Source: a virus. From it: 35,285 nt of DNA. The DNA is taken from positions 1 through 35,285 of IMG/VR virus record IMGVR_UViG_3300030333_003349. One strand, written 5' to 3'. Of the stretch, positions 20,442 to 29,453 are shown piece by piece (the stretch's first letter is position 1; every line of letters starts with the position of its first letter). A model generated the notes under the pieces. The model saw nothing but the letters and a program-made list of their open reading frames with translations. It was not told the origin of the DNA and ran no database searches. The position numbers and the translations under genes are program-made.

Positions 20442-22225
20442 AGTTGGCTTTCCATTGTCTCTACGAACGCGCCCAGGTTTACGTTCCTTAAGGCCATGTA
20501 TCTTTGATCGCCCAAGGTTAACCCGGCTTGAGTAATTTGATTATCACTCGAGTTTACGATTCTTACCTGAAACTCTCTGCCTTGGTTGTTGCCAAGCAGA
20601 CTCATGTTGTGACGAACCACTCCAGGCCGACCCAGGACATCAGGCAGAACAAAGTCCAACGTGAGATCGCCGGTGCCAGTGTCTACGAGGTTGCCGCTAT
20701 CAAGGATGACTTCGTCTCCACCATCAGGAACAAGTGTGATGTTTACTCGGGCCTTGGATTTAAAAAACTCTACCTCCATGTGATCGCACGTTTTTGGAGA
20801 TACGGGATCGTTGAAGGTCATTGCTCTCGTAAGGATCTCGAAGGGCACCGTGGTCTTTGTGCCGTTAAGATCATCTGCGTAGTCATCCGGCACCGTAGCG
20901 TCATTCTCAATGTGGTCGCGAAGCTGAACGATGTTGTTGTTGGTCTTATCTGCAAAGACCAGTGAGCGGCGATCGTTAAGCGGCTCCCAAATATCAAACT
21001 GGGTTGGCTTAAGCCCGGTCCACACGCCAGCCCATTGTTTGACCTCAGTGTTATAGACCAGGACAGTATTGTTCTCCGTGCTCGACCCTGTTGGAACAGC
21101 TAAGATGTAGCGGCCTCTCCAGTATGTTGCACAAGCCTTGTTAGCAGATCCCCAGTTTATGCTTTCGATCACGTCTTGGATCGGAAGGCTGATGGGATCA
21201 CTAGTCGCCATCTGGTCCTGTTGGAATGCTCGCCCGAGTGTCCTTACGCCATCGCGTGAGAGGAACATGATATCGTCACCTACACGCACCGCACTCTTCT
21301 CGGCCAGGCAGCCCACCTTGTCACTGACAAGTTGAACAGTGAAGTTTGCGGGGTTGGTCACTGCTGGGTTGGCATCGACCACGTAAATCGAATTCTCTTT
21401 TAGCACTGCCAGCCGGAAGTCAGTGAAGGGAACAAGCGCACGGATAGCATCGCTATCACCTTTGCCAATGCGAATGGATGCTAGTGCTTCACTGTTGAAT
21501 GCACTGTCTCCACTGGTTGTGTCAAAGGCATCAGACCCAGAATCAGCCGGATCATCATCACTGGCGTCAGTGGGAGTAGTCCCGCCGATCTCTGGTAGGA
21601 TCTGTGAGACGTGAAGAGTGTCTATGCCGGTTGCACAGAATAACCGGAAGCGATGAGCTGTAAGAGCTCTTGTGCTTTCCGGGCTGTCCGGGTCCGCAAT
21701 CTCGACTGCTATATCATAGGATATGAGAGAGCTTACATCGTCCCAGATGCTGTTGCCGTCTGCGTCTACCAAGATGCCTTCATCGCCAAGCTTCCTTACT
21801 GCCAGAATGTCTCCGCTGCCATCACTGAAGTAAACCACCCCAGCGATCTCTGTGACCGAGCAATTCTTTGGGTCCGCATTGGGATCGTAATTGCCAACGA
21901 TATGTGCGTTGTCGATTAGCTTCCCGGAAGCAGTAACACTGTGAAGGTAGATGTGCCCATCCGCAAAAATCATGATGCCATAATCCCACGTGCTGATGCG
22001 TAGGGTTATGATTGCGTGAATCGTCGTGTAGGTGGTCGCATCGATGCGGTGACAGCCCCGGCGGGATCGGGTAATGCCATTTACCCCGAGCTCCACGTTC
22101 TCGAGCTTAGAGGCGATTGTGGCGGCCAGGGTTGCAGACCGTCCGTACGTATTGACTCCAGTGATTAGTGGCTGGCTGTCAAATACGAGGGGATCATCTG
22201 TTCTGTCATTGTAATAAATTGGCAT
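20438..22225 (-). CDS. Tail stabilisation / tubular protein B-like
   Basis: 595 aa. An N-terminal arm (MPIYYNDRTDDPLVFDSQPL) leads into repeated blades: WDYGIMIFADGHIYLHSVTA, GDDIMFLSRDGVRTLG, CATYWRGRYILAVPTG and NTVLVYNTEVKQWAGVW. These 'x-R/G-x-Y-x-x-A-V-P' and 'V-Y-N-x-x-x-x-x-W' strands are typical of beta-propeller tail proteins of podoviruses (T7 gp12-like, P22 gp10-like). The C-terminal third is a beta-sandwich (from about 470). It builds the tail tube below the adaptor encoded directly upstream (3-nt gap). Confidence 0.75.
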   Translation of the reverse strand: MPIYYNDRTDDPLVFDSQPLITGVNTYGRSATLAATIASKLENVELGVNGITRSRRGCHRIDATTYTTIHAIITLRISTWDYGIMIFADGHIYLHSVTASGKLIDNAHIVGNYDPNADPKNCSVTEIAGVVYFSDGSGDILAVRKLGDEGILVDADGNSIWDDVSSLISYDIAVEIADPDSPESTRALTAHRFRLFCATGIDTLHVSQILPEIGGTTPTDASDDDPADSGSDAFDTTSGDSAFNSEALASIRIGKGDSDAIRALVPFTDFRLAVLKENSIYVVDANPAVTNPANFTVQLVSDKVGCLAEKSAVRVGDDIMFLSRDGVRTLGRAFQQDQMATSDPISLPIQDVIESINWGSANKACATYWRGRYILAVPTGSSTENNTVLVYNTEVKQWAGVWTGLKPTQFDIWEPLNDRRSLVFADKTNNNIVQLRDHIENDATVPDDYADDLNGTKTTVPFEILTRAMTFNDPVSPKTCDHMEVEFFKSKARVNITLVPDGGDEVILDSGNLVDTGTGDLTLDFVLPDVLGRPGVVRHNMSLLGNNQGREFQVRIVNSSDNQITQAGLTLGDQRYMALRNVNLGAFVETMESQL

Positions 22226-22228
22226 CGC

Positions 22229-23206
22229 TTAAAATCCAAAGTCAGAACGATCGAAGTCTCCCAGGGTGTTTGGCTGGAGCACAGAGACAGCAGCCGACTG
22301 GCCACGTTCAATGTCCCTGGTAACAGTGAGCAAAGATGAAGCCTCCTGGAACTTAATCTGCGCCTTCCCAAACTGACGCCCACGCTCAAGCATGTCACCT
22401 TCCACAAAAGCTATCAGGGCATTGTCAATACCTCTGATCATGGGCTCATCATTATCGTTCCTCAGAGGCCTGATGCGCTTCTTACCGATTACGATTACCG
22501 AGACAGTTTCACCGTCTACGTATTCCGGCTTAAGGTTGAGCCTGACACGACAGAGGCTATAGCGGGTCTCTTCAGCCGGGATGACCTCAGTGGCTGCTCC
22601 GTTACTGAACTGCACCTCACCAACCGTCACAGGCTTGGACGCATAGTGGACCTCGTCAAACTCAACGGATCCGTAATGGTTATTTGCAGTGAGCGCCAGG
22701 GACTCATTAACCGGGCGCTGATTTCTAGTGCCCTTGAAGTAGACAGCCTTACCCGCATCGCTCGCATCTGTGTAAGCTTTAAGCTGCATTTTGAATGGCT
22801 CACTGGATGTTGGCTTGGAAATCGCCTGGGGCTCCATCTCGGTAAACGCGACAGGGTCACCAACCGATAGCAAAGTGTCTGGCTGAGTCTGCGCCAGGGA
22901 TTGCAAATCGCGACATGACAGGAGCTCACTATCGTAGACGATGTTGATGGGTCGCGCTACGGCATAAGGCAGAGTGAACGTCTGAAGGTATTCACTCGAG
23001 GTGATATCGGAAGTGTAAGGGTTAGTGTCAGTCGTATCCCTGGTCTGAAGCGTGAAGTCCGTTATGATGATGCTGTCCTTCCAGAGACCGGTGTCATAAA
23101 CCATTTCGTGACGCTGCCTCACAAAGTCCTTCGCAATCGCAATGGAAGATGAATCGGTCTTACCGATTTTGGCACAAACGAAATTGGCTATCGAGGAAAG
23201 TGTCAT
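22229..23206 (-). CDS. Tail tubular protein A-like head-tail adaptor
   Basis: 325 aa. The N-terminus LSSIANFVCAKIGKTDSSSI and AKDFVRQRHEMVYDTGLWKD (3-45) is the all-helical start of gp11/P22 gp4-type adaptors (here 'RxxxxxYxxxxW'). It is followed by ITDFTLQTRD and a beta-rich body with TLPYAVARPINIVYD (about 75-90). It forms a ring between portal and tail nozzle. It precedes the tail tubular B-like gene, the standard order. A weak GGTAGGG lies upstream of the ATG. Confidence 0.75.
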   Translation of the reverse strand: MTLSSIANFVCAKIGKTDSSSIAIAKDFVRQRHEMVYDTGLWKDSIIITDFTLQTRDTTDTNPYTSDITSSEYLQTFTLPYAVARPINIVYDSELLSCRDLQSLAQTQPDTLLSVGDPVAFTEMEPQAISKPTSSEPFKMQLKAYTDASDAGKAVYFKGTRNQRPVNESLALTANNHYGSVEFDEVHYASKPVTVGEVQFSNGAATEVIPAEETRYSLCRVRLNLKPEYVDGETVSVIVIGKKRIRPLRNDNDEPMIRGIDNALIAFVEGDMLERGRQFGKAQIKFQEASSLLTVTRDIERGQSAAVSVLQPNTLGDFDRSDFGF

Positions 23207-23216
23207 TTTGCCCTAC

Positions 23217-24242
23217 CTAACTAGCTATAGAGAGTGAGACGGATGCTGTGATTTCAGCAACCTGAGTATCGGACCTGAATGATATTCCTGTAGTCGTTCT
23301 TGAATACTCCGAAAAAGCGGTACCAGTTGAAGTGAACGTCATGGTCTTAGATATGGGTACCGAATTGGTAAACGTAAAATTAATAAACATGTAACCGGTG
23401 CCGCCGCCACCAACGTTTCGCGTACTTGAATAAGATGCAATGTTAATGCTGCTGTCACCGATAGTTGTGACGCCACCACTTCGCGTAACAGTGCCCCGAG
23501 CTAAATAAGAAGAAGTGCCCGACCCGCTAACAAGTTCGCTTTTAGCAATCTTCTTAACGGTGCCAGTACTTGTATCGTAAACCAGAAGCACGTCATCGTC
23601 TGCGACTGTTGTGCTGTCCAATGCGGTTAGATCGTTAACGCTGGAAAGGGTTGCCGTCTGCAAATTTGCCTGAGTGATTTTCTTGGCGTTGCCCCCATCG
23701 ATGATTAAGTGCTCGTCTGGTCCGGCAACATCAGAAGCAGCTAGCGTGTCGAGGCCCGACACTGCCTTGAAGAGGTTCTGTAGCTGAAGGCTTTTGTTTA
23801 CACCGTCCTTCTCTTTAACAAGAACCATGTCCTCGGCGCCGGGGCTCGCCAGGTCACTGTGACCACTAATCATTGCAGTGTTCACGCCACTGCTATCAAC
23901 CGTTCCCCATTCAGCCAGGTTGCTGGACCCAACTTTAAGTATAGTCCCAGCGGCGCCAAGAGAGAGCTCCTGGAATGCCCCTCCAGTTCCGCTCTGAATT
24001 ATGGTTCCGCTAGATCCACTGGACGCATTGCTGAGAGCTGTCAGAGCAACAGTGTTCGAGCTAAGACTGGCGCCTGACACTGCACCCGCTGCCAAATGAT
24101 TGCTGCTGATAGCATTGTCTGCAATCATGGCGCCCGTTATTGCGTCATTGTTTAGAGTAGCATTGTCCACCAAGTTGTTTAGCTTGGCGGCAGTTACGGT
24201 GTCACCGTCACTGAAAGTATGTCCTTTGCTTATTGCTCCCAT
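23217..24242 (-). CDS. Tail fibre-like protein
   Basis: 341 aa, low in Cys and rich in Ser, Thr, Ala and Gly. The N-terminal part has repeats of the 'ALNNDAITGAMIADNAISSN' type, where short strands with I-x-x-x-x-I/A-D/N-x-A-I spacing occur in trimeric fibre shafts. KVGSSNLAEWGTVDSSGV and LLVYDTSTGTVKKIAKSEL follow (the latter like base-plate/fibre attachment domains), and then a beta-rich C-terminal domain (about 245-341) with YMFINFTFTNSVPISKTM. Likely a virion surface protein; receptor not known. Confidence 0.65.
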   Translation of the reverse strand: MGAISKGHTFSDGDTVTAAKLNNLVDNATLNNDAITGAMIADNAISSNHLAAGAVSGASLSSNTVALTALSNASSGSSGTIIQSGTGGAFQELSLGAAGTILKVGSSNLAEWGTVDSSGVNTAMISGHSDLASPGAEDMVLVKEKDGVNKSLQLQNLFKAVSGLDTLAASDVAGPDEHLIIDGGNAKKITQANLQTATLSSVNDLTALDSTTVADDDVLLVYDTSTGTVKKIAKSELVSGSGTSSYLARGTVTRSGGVTTIGDSSINIASYSSTRNVGGGGTGYMFINFTFTNSVPISKTMTFTSTGTAFSEYSRTTTGISFRSDTQVAEITASVSLSIAS

Positions 24243-24703
24243 CAGATCAAATCTAAGAGTTTGCGGATGATGCCAAAGGTGCCTTTGACTTTCTGGTCCT
24301 TGATGATGCCTTTGAGCATGGGTTTGTAATCCACGTTGTGTTTGGCGAGCTCCTCTTTAAATATATTGCCGGCATCCAAGGCGCTGATACATGCGAGCCG
24401 ATACTGTCTGCCTCGGATTGCCGCACCGATCGCCAGGGCACTTGTGAGCACAAATGTAATCAGGCCTCCCAAGGGAATGCCCAGGTCTTGTGGGAGCTCG
24501 GCCACTCTTTGTGCCTGGGAACGAACCACCCAGTTCGTGGACTTGGTCACCATGCTGACCGGACCAAGTGGAGTGTCCACCGTGTTGGTGCGTGTAGTTA
24601 CAACCGGCTCATGCACCCGGTCGCTGAGTTTTTCCCACTGAGCGCACCCGCTAAAGGTGACAATCAATCCGGCAAGAAATGCAATTTCAATCCAACGTTT
24701 CAT
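24242..24703 (-). CDS. Spanin-like lipoprotein with second membrane segment
   Basis: I start at the ATG at 24703 (153 aa); an upstream ATG at 24742 adds 13 residues that spoil the signal peptide. MKRWIEIAFLAGLIVTFSGC is a lipoprotein signal with lipobox FSGC. A periplasmic stretch (about 21-73) precedes GGLITFVLTSALAIGAAI (about 79-96), a membrane helix, and a basic helical tail. It overlaps the holin-like gene by 17 nt, as lysis genes often do. An outer-membrane lipoprotein anchor plus inner-membrane helix is the plan of a unimolecular spanin, but those have the TM at the extreme C-terminus, so the match is imperfect. Confidence 0.5.
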   Translation of the reverse strand: MKRWIEIAFLAGLIVTFSGCAQWEKLSDRVHEPVVTTRTNTVDTPLGPVSMVTKSTNWVVRSQAQRVAELPQDLGIPLGGLITFVLTSALAIGAAIRGRQYRLACISALDAGNIFKEELAKHNVDYKPMLKGIIKDQKVKGTFGIIRKLLDLI

Positions 24704-24881
24704 CAGTATCTTTCTTTTTGTTTGCGTAGTCGCGAGCTGCACTCATGCACTTGATAACCGTGTAAGTCAGCGTCGCCAGTGCTATGCATATTCGCAGCAC
24801 TGAATCCAGTTGTGTCGTGGTTACGGTCACGCCCAGTAAAGCAACCCCTCCTACTTTTGCGTGATCGAACCACGTGTCCAC
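24687..24881 (-). CDS. Small membrane protein, possible holin
   Basis: 64 aa. A short polar start (MDTWFDHAK), then two hydrophobic segments, VGGVALLGVTVTTT (about 10-23) and LDSVLRICIALATLTYTVIK (25-44), then a charged, Lys/Asp-rich tail (ARDYANKKKDTDE). Size, two short TM segments and a charged C-terminus fit class II holins. It is directly upstream of the lipoprotein gene, with which it overlaps by 17 nt. No endolysin gene is recognisable nearby. Confidence 0.55.
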   Translation of the reverse strand: MDTWFDHAKVGGVALLGVTVTTTQLDSVLRICIALATLTYTVIKCMSAARDYANKKKDTDETLD

Positions 24882-24892
24882 TTACCCACCTA

Positions 24893-25225
24893 CTAAGCCC
24901 AAACCCTCGCGGGTGTTGCTGGTGTCGGATCTACAGCGTAGCCAGCGAGTGCCTCGCCATCCTCACCCTCAAGCGCACGAACATTGACGTGGTAACCGTC
25001 CACATACGTTGGTGCGGTCAGCTCGTTACCTTCCTCGTCGTAGCTACCTTCTGTAGCTACAACCAACGGCAGCACATCGATGTTGCGGTAATTCTGCCTC
25101 TGCTCGGTTTCGGTGACCACAGGGCTCTCCGGATCGCTGTTATCCCAAGCCACTGGCACTTCGGTGTAGAGCACTGAGTCAGCCTCGGCTTTGTCAGCAA
25201 ACTTCAAATAATAATCGGTGAACAT
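24893..25225 (-). CDS. Hypothetical protein of aquatic-phage type
   Basis: 110 aa. It opens with MFTDYYLKFADKAEADSVLY, a start I associate with small uncharacterised proteins near tail fibre genes in marine phages. The middle is beta-rich (RNIDVLPLVVATEGSYDEEG), and TYVDGYHVNVRALEGEDGEA follows, then an Ala/Pro-rich end. Acidic throughout. Placed between the receptor-binding protein and the lysis genes. Probably a tail accessory or chaperone; no domain is assignable. Confidence 0.5.
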   Translation of the reverse strand: MFTDYYLKFADKAEADSVLYTEVPVAWDNSDPESPVVTETEQRQNYRNIDVLPLVVATEGSYDEEGNELTAPTYVDGYHVNVRALEGEDGEALAGYAVDPTPATPARVWA

Positions 25226-25251
25226 ATCAATTGTGATGTAATCTATGGTTG

Positions 25252-27078
25252 TTAGGAGGTCAGAGCTTGGAGGTTGGTGTCAGTCAGTGCCTCGGAGTAG
25301 ACTGCAAGCCGCTTGATGGTTGAGTTAAGCTGGTAGTTGCCCTCCAGCTCACCCACCCACAAAGTGTCAATTCCAACCGGAACTTTACCGCTCGTGTCAC
25401 TGACAACCGTTCCTCCGTTCATCGAAGCAGCTATGTTGTCCAGCTCATATCGACACGCTAGCTTGTAGCCTGTGCCGACCGTAGCAGTGCCGGCGTTTAG
25501 ATAAGCTTGGTCGCCGTCTGGTGTTAGTAAGTAAACTCTCACCGACGTGTCTGTAACGCCCCCATTGTTGACGCCAGCCGTGAAAAAATTATTGGACGCT
25601 GGTCCGTTTAAACCGAACGCTAGTTGAATGTCTGGCGTTGCGCTCGCCACGCCACCCGTCTCGCAGACAATAGTTCCCACACCCTCGCTGAAGCCGGGAA
25701 TGTCTGCGGTAGCCACACTGAGCTGGTCGCTGGCTCTCGTCGTAGTGCTGCCCGAATTGCTTTTGATGTAGCTACTCGCAAAGCTGGAAGCCTCATTCTG
25801 AAAACCCCAAACAATCAACCCGTCATAATCATTCCCAGTCGTGTTGGGAAAACGGGCATCTGAAGCTGAGTCAATGTCTGTCACTATGACAGTCGCCTCA
25901 CTGCCAGACGCAGTGGCTGTGGCGGTTAATGAGACGCGGTAAAAGCCATTTCCAACCGCCTCAATCGTGCCTGTCGCTGAAGACCCAGCAGACACGGCAC
26001 CATCACCCGATAGTGTGTAGTTTGCGTATGCGGTTGTGCCGAAATTTGCGGTGGGAAAAACTAACTGGCAGAAACCGTTACCGGCGGCTTTAACAAAAAC
26101 TGAGCCTGTGTAAGTTGTGCCGCTCGAATAAGTGCATGTGTTGGCGTAAAAATAACGATTTGCGGGAGTTGAATTTGGAACCATCAAACTGGCTGTCAGG
26201 GTTCCGTCTGGCGCTATAGCCGCGTTGGCTGTCGAGCCGTGATTGTTGACCGTCCACTGGGTCGAGTCTTCCGAGTAAGTGACCAGCGATGTGCTTTGCC
26301 CCTCGATGAGACATCCCAAACTCGTACCCTCTGACTGACCGTCAGTTGGGTCGTATTCAAATCTAGCAGCTCCAGCCGTAGCAACTGACTTGAGCGTGGG
26401 TGCATACTCACGGTGAATTTGGGTTGTGGTTTCACTCAGCACCGTCTGTCCAGTAGTGGACAAATTGGCTCCCCAAATCAGAATGTCTGCCGTGTCTGCA
26501 TTGGTTGGGCTTTGGCCCCCTCGGAGCCGGACCCCATACGTGATGTTTCCAAAACTGTTTGCCGTGACCGTAAACTTTTGCCAGCTCCCAGTGATTGTTA
26601 CAGCCACCCCCGGTCCCGCTGGACTTAGAATCTGCGCGGCATAGCTGCTGGTCCCGTCCGTCGACTTCATCCAGACAGCAAACGTGGTTGAGGTGCCGCT
26701 GGCTACATTGTGGGTTTGGTAGTAACGAGCGTAATCGCTACTGCTTGTGTTTCCGTTCAGGTCAAGTTGGACACGCGTTGCTTGGCTCGCAGTGCCATCT
26801 GGGGATGCTGCGTGATTGGCTGTTACAACTGGCACCAAGGCCGCACCGCTACTGTCACCCGTCCAATTAGCTGTCCCAGTCTTTGAATCAAGCAGTAAAT
26901 TCTCACTGCTTAGGTGTTTTTCATTACTCCAGAAGTGAACAGCAGAAGCAGCAGCTTTGGTCGCATCAATCGGCGAGTCCGCGCGACTGAACGTCATGTT
27001 CGGTGGAATGCGCCCAGAATTGGAAGCATCGAACATGAAGCTGGGGCGTTGAGCGGGGAAATTTTGGCTGTAGGCCAT
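25252..27078 (-). CDS. Receptor-binding / tail fibre protein with lectin-like domains
   Basis: 608 aa. Two similar modules are visible: the first (about 58-208) starts SENLLLDSKTGTANWTGDSS and has VTANHAASPDGTASQATRVQ; the second (about 265-420) has TYSEDSTQWTVNNHGSTANA and AAIAPDGTLTASLMVP. Each looks like a jelly-roll carbohydrate-binding module. The C-terminal part (about 450-608) is lectin-like (LamG/concanavalin type), ending in IKRLAVYSEALTDTNLQALT, a typical last strand of such domains in phage proteins. It likely binds a cell-surface glycan. The gene starts 3 nt downstream of the preceding one. Confidence 0.7.
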   Translation of the reverse strand: MAYSQNFPAQRPSFMFDASNSGRIPPNMTFSRADSPIDATKAAASAVHFWSNEKHLSSENLLLDSKTGTANWTGDSSGAALVPVVTANHAASPDGTASQATRVQLDLNGNTSSSDYARYYQTHNVASGTSTTFAVWMKSTDGTSSYAAQILSPAGPGVAVTITGSWQKFTVTANSFGNITYGVRLRGGQSPTNADTADILIWGANLSTTGQTVLSETTTQIHREYAPTLKSVATAGAARFEYDPTDGQSEGTSLGCLIEGQSTSLVTYSEDSTQWTVNNHGSTANAAIAPDGTLTASLMVPNSTPANRYFYANTCTYSSGTTYTGSVFVKAAGNGFCQLVFPTANFGTTAYANYTLSGDGAVSAGSSATGTIEAVGNGFYRVSLTATATASGSEATVIVTDIDSASDARFPNTTGNDYDGLIVWGFQNEASSFASSYIKSNSGSTTTRASDQLSVATADIPGFSEGVGTIVCETGGVASATPDIQLAFGLNGPASNNFFTAGVNNGGVTDTSVRVYLLTPDGDQAYLNAGTATVGTGYKLACRYELDNIAASMNGGTVVSDTSGKVPVGIDTLWVGELEGNYQLNSTIKRLAVYSEALTDTNLQALTS

Positions 27079-27081
27079 AGG

Positions 27082-27381
27082 TTATGCCTCGGTTGGGGTT
27101 TCGTCAGCAGTACCGGCTGATGCTCCATCAGTTGCTTCAGCAGCATCAGCGGCTTGCTTGTCAGCCCAATCAGCTTTGACTTGGTCTGTGAATACAGCCG
27201 CTGCCATCGCTTGGATGTTCTCATCACAGCCGCTGGTGTCCGAATCGGGGTGTAACACCATCCGATGAAAGCTCGCACTTTGTTCAACACCGTCCTCAAC
27301 GAATGCCACACGCTGACGGCACTGAATTGCGAACGGTGGGAGGTATTCTGCTTTATCGCAGTATGTCTTCTTCTCAATCAT
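27082..27381 (-). CDS. Hypothetical tail-associated protein
   Basis: 99 aa. The first 60 residues (YLPPFAIQCRQRVAFVEDGV, SFHRMVLHPDSDTSGCDENI) look like a small beta domain. The C-terminus is Ala/Asp-rich and probably disordered (ADKQAADAAEATDGASAGTA). Similar short proteins with a divergent acidic tail occur between fibre genes in aquatic phages. Three bases separate it from the receptor-binding gene. Function unknown; a fibre chaperone is possible. Confidence 0.5.
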   Translation of the reverse strand: MIEKKTYCDKAEYLPPFAIQCRQRVAFVEDGVEQSASFHRMVLHPDSDTSGCDENIQAMAAAVFTDQVKADWADKQAADAAEATDGASAGTADETPTEA

Positions 27382-27426
27382 AATTGTTTAGTAGGTCTGT
27401 CCCGACATCCAGCCGGGGTAAATTGG

Positions 27427-29082
27427 TTATGCGGATAGATAGGTGATGTTAATGTGCAATTCTTCGTTACCACTAAAGTCTTGGCCTGTGGTTCCAGCGC
27501 CCAAGCTGGTGCCGTCCGTCGAACAAATGTAAGCAGTCGAACCAGCATTTGGCACAAACACTCCGTACGTGTTTACGTTGCTTGCTGCGGCAGAAATTAA
27601 GACGGTTCCAGCGGTTCTGTTGCCGGTGGCACTGCCAACAGTAAACGGCAGATTTAGATAAACATATGAGCCGACTGGGCTGCTAACTGCGGAGACTGCG
27701 ATTTTGCCCGTGACGCTCACGAGGTTACCGACTTTGACGTATCGCAACGTATTGGTTGAGCTGTCTACGGTGATTGTGCCGCTACCGCTTGGCGTCAAAG
27801 TAGCGGTGAGGCTTCCAGATTCGTAATCGTCCAGCAGACCACCGTTAGCTACTGGGGTTCCTGAGCCTTCAGCAACTGACCCGAAATCTATGCCTGTTGA
27901 GTTGGCGACTAGGTTGCCTGATGAGTTGATTGTCCAGCGGTTGCTTCCAGCTGTTCCGAAAACTAAATTGTCATTCGAATGCTGGCAGACGATATAGGAC
28001 CTGTATCGAGCATTTCCGCTCGTTCCGTCGGCAAAATAAATAGCACCCTCTCCCGAAGTTCCCGACCGAATTGTCAGCCCCGAGTCACCTCCAAGCCCGT
28101 CGTTCGCTATGACGAGATTATCCGCGCTACTGTGATATGAACCGGGTGTTATGCCCGCTTGTCCAATTCGCCCAGAGCTGTCGATGCGGACACGCTCGGC
28201 TGTTGAACCAGCAGTTGCGGTTTCGAAAACAATTGCACCGTCGTCCTTGTTGGTAGTGTCGCTGCCCGTCTTCAGGGCTATTTTGGCAACCGTTGTTCCG
28301 TCCCAGTCTGATATGATTTGGCCAATAGCCGTATCTGCGCCCGTGCGATTTGCCTCTAGCTTTAGGTTGGCCGCAGAGTTACCGCCAGAATCGCAATGAA
28401 GTAAGACGTTCGGCGAGGTTGTCCCGATGCCGACATTGTTGCCTAGCGGGTTGAGGACCAGAGGCTGGCTGTTCATTGACTGGACCCACTTGTAGCCGCC
28501 GCCCTGATAGTCACCCAACGCTAAGCCTCCCACTGCACTGCTCGGTGCGTAGTCAGTGTCGATTGTCAGCACACCGTTGACATCAACTTTGGTACTTGGG
28601 CTAGGCTGGCCAAAGCCCGTGTTGCCCGATGAGTCCACCACGAGGTGCTTATTGTTGCCCCCGTAGCTCAGCTGCATAACGTCAGCGTCTTGGTCGTAGC
28701 TGACTAGGCCCTTGGTCGTGCCAGCATCGATTTGAAACTGTATCTGCGTGTTGCGGCTTGCGGAATCGTTGTCACTATCAGAGCGGAGTGTCAGTGTGCA
28801 GTTGTCTTCGTCCGCAATCTCAACGCTGCCGTCGATTTTGTCAGAAATTGACACAGTACCCATAGCCACTGAGTCAGCGTCTGCATAGGCTAGGCTGCCC
28901 AAGTGTAAATTTAAGGGGGTCTGATTAGGTTGGCTACCAACCTCCGGTATTTCTAAAGTGGTGCCCAGGTTCTCTTTTGAAATCTTCCTGGTGCCCGAGG
29001 TGTTACCATCTACCGGGATGAAGTCGTCAGTGCCCAGTGATGTTGCCTCGGTCGATAGATCTTTGATTCGTATATTACTCAT
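27427..29082 (-). CDS. Tail fibre protein
   Basis: 551 aa. The N-terminus MSNIRIKDLSTEATSLGTDD followed by FIPVDGNTSGTRKISKENLG is the virion-attachment segment found in many phage fibres. The shaft has 'NVGIGTTSP' (about 216-224), VDSSGNTGFGQPSPSTKVDV (about 148-167) and RIDSSGRIGQAGI, classic short repeats of trimeric fibre and tailspike proteins. A C-terminal beta domain begins near 430. The start codon lies within the stop region of the 46-aa gene at 29075-29215. The third surface protein in this block. Confidence 0.75.
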   Translation of the reverse strand: MSNIRIKDLSTEATSLGTDDFIPVDGNTSGTRKISKENLGTTLEIPEVGSQPNQTPLNLHLGSLAYADADSVAMGTVSISDKIDGSVEIADEDNCTLTLRSDSDNDSASRNTQIQFQIDAGTTKGLVSYDQDADVMQLSYGGNNKHLVVDSSGNTGFGQPSPSTKVDVNGVLTIDTDYAPSSAVGGLALGDYQGGGYKWVQSMNSQPLVLNPLGNNVGIGTTSPNVLLHCDSGGNSAANLKLEANRTGADTAIGQIISDWDGTTVAKIALKTGSDTTNKDDGAIVFETATAGSTAERVRIDSSGRIGQAGITPGSYHSSADNLVIANDGLGGDSGLTIRSGTSGEGAIYFADGTSGNARYRSYIVCQHSNDNLVFGTAGSNRWTINSSGNLVANSTGIDFGSVAEGSGTPVANGGLLDDYESGSLTATLTPSGSGTITVDSSTNTLRYVKVGNLVSVTGKIAVSAVSSPVGSYVYLNLPFTVGSATGNRTAGTVLISAAASNVNTYGVFVPNAGSTAYICSTDGTSLGAGTTGQDFSGNEELHINITYLSA

Positions 29083-29215
29083 AGTTCAGTCCAAGTGATA
29101 AGCTGTTTCCGTTAGAGTCGATTAACCTGTCTCCAGCCGAGGTTCCCAGGAAGAACATGTTGGCAGCACGTACCCCGCTGGATGCCGTCAACAAAAGCAT
29201 GACTATGTAATCCAT
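29075..29215 (-). CDS. Small virion-associated protein (46 aa)
   Basis: A short frame fills the gap between two genes exactly: ATG at 29215-29213, one base after the preceding stop (TAAGATG), and TAA at 29077-29075, overlapping the next start by 8 nt. It begins MDYIVMLLLTASSGVRAANM, which could be a hydrophobic or signal-like segment, and continues FFLGTSAGDRLIDSNGNSLS. No family recognised. Perfect packing between neighbours is the main support. Confidence 0.6.
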   Translation of the reverse strand: MDYIVMLLLTASSGVRAANMFFLGTSAGDRLIDSNGNSLSLGLNYE

Positions 29216-29216
29216 C

Positions 29217-29453
29217 TTATTCGTGTATGGCTAAGAGTGTGCCGGAAGTGAGCTGAATGCTGGTTGCTCCGATCGGAATAAACTGTCCGGCCTGGAGGGT
29301 GACGCCTGACCAGTTAGTTCCGGCGCTATCTTTGATTGAGCACGTTACCGAGTTGAAGACCACGTCCGTAACCGCATACACGAAGTTAAACTTCCCCGTG
29401 TGCGCTGACGTGTTCCTAATTAAAAGCCCCTCGGCTTGTATCTGCATGTTCAT
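29217..29453 (-). CDS. Small virion protein
   Basis: 78 aa, all-beta: GLLIRNTSAHTGKFNFVYAV, TDVVFNSVTCSIKDSAG, then LQAGQFIPIGATSIQLTSGT. The pattern 'T-G-K-F-x-x-x-x-x-x-T-D-x-V-F ... L-x-A-G-x-x-I-x-x-x-x-T-S-I-x-L-T-S-G' recurs in small proteins next to capsid genes in marine phages, probably decoration or fibre-base proteins. The start overlaps the preceding stop by 4 nt (ATGA). No enzymatic motif. Confidence 0.55.
   Translation of the reverse strand: MNMQIQAEGLLIRNTSAHTGKFNFVYAVTDVVFNSVTCSIKDSAGTNWSGVTLQAGQFIPIGATSIQLTSGTLLAIHE

Noticed and set aside
23217-29082. Diversity-generating retroelement acting on the fibre genes
   Set aside because: No reverse transcriptase and no template/variable repeat pair seen.
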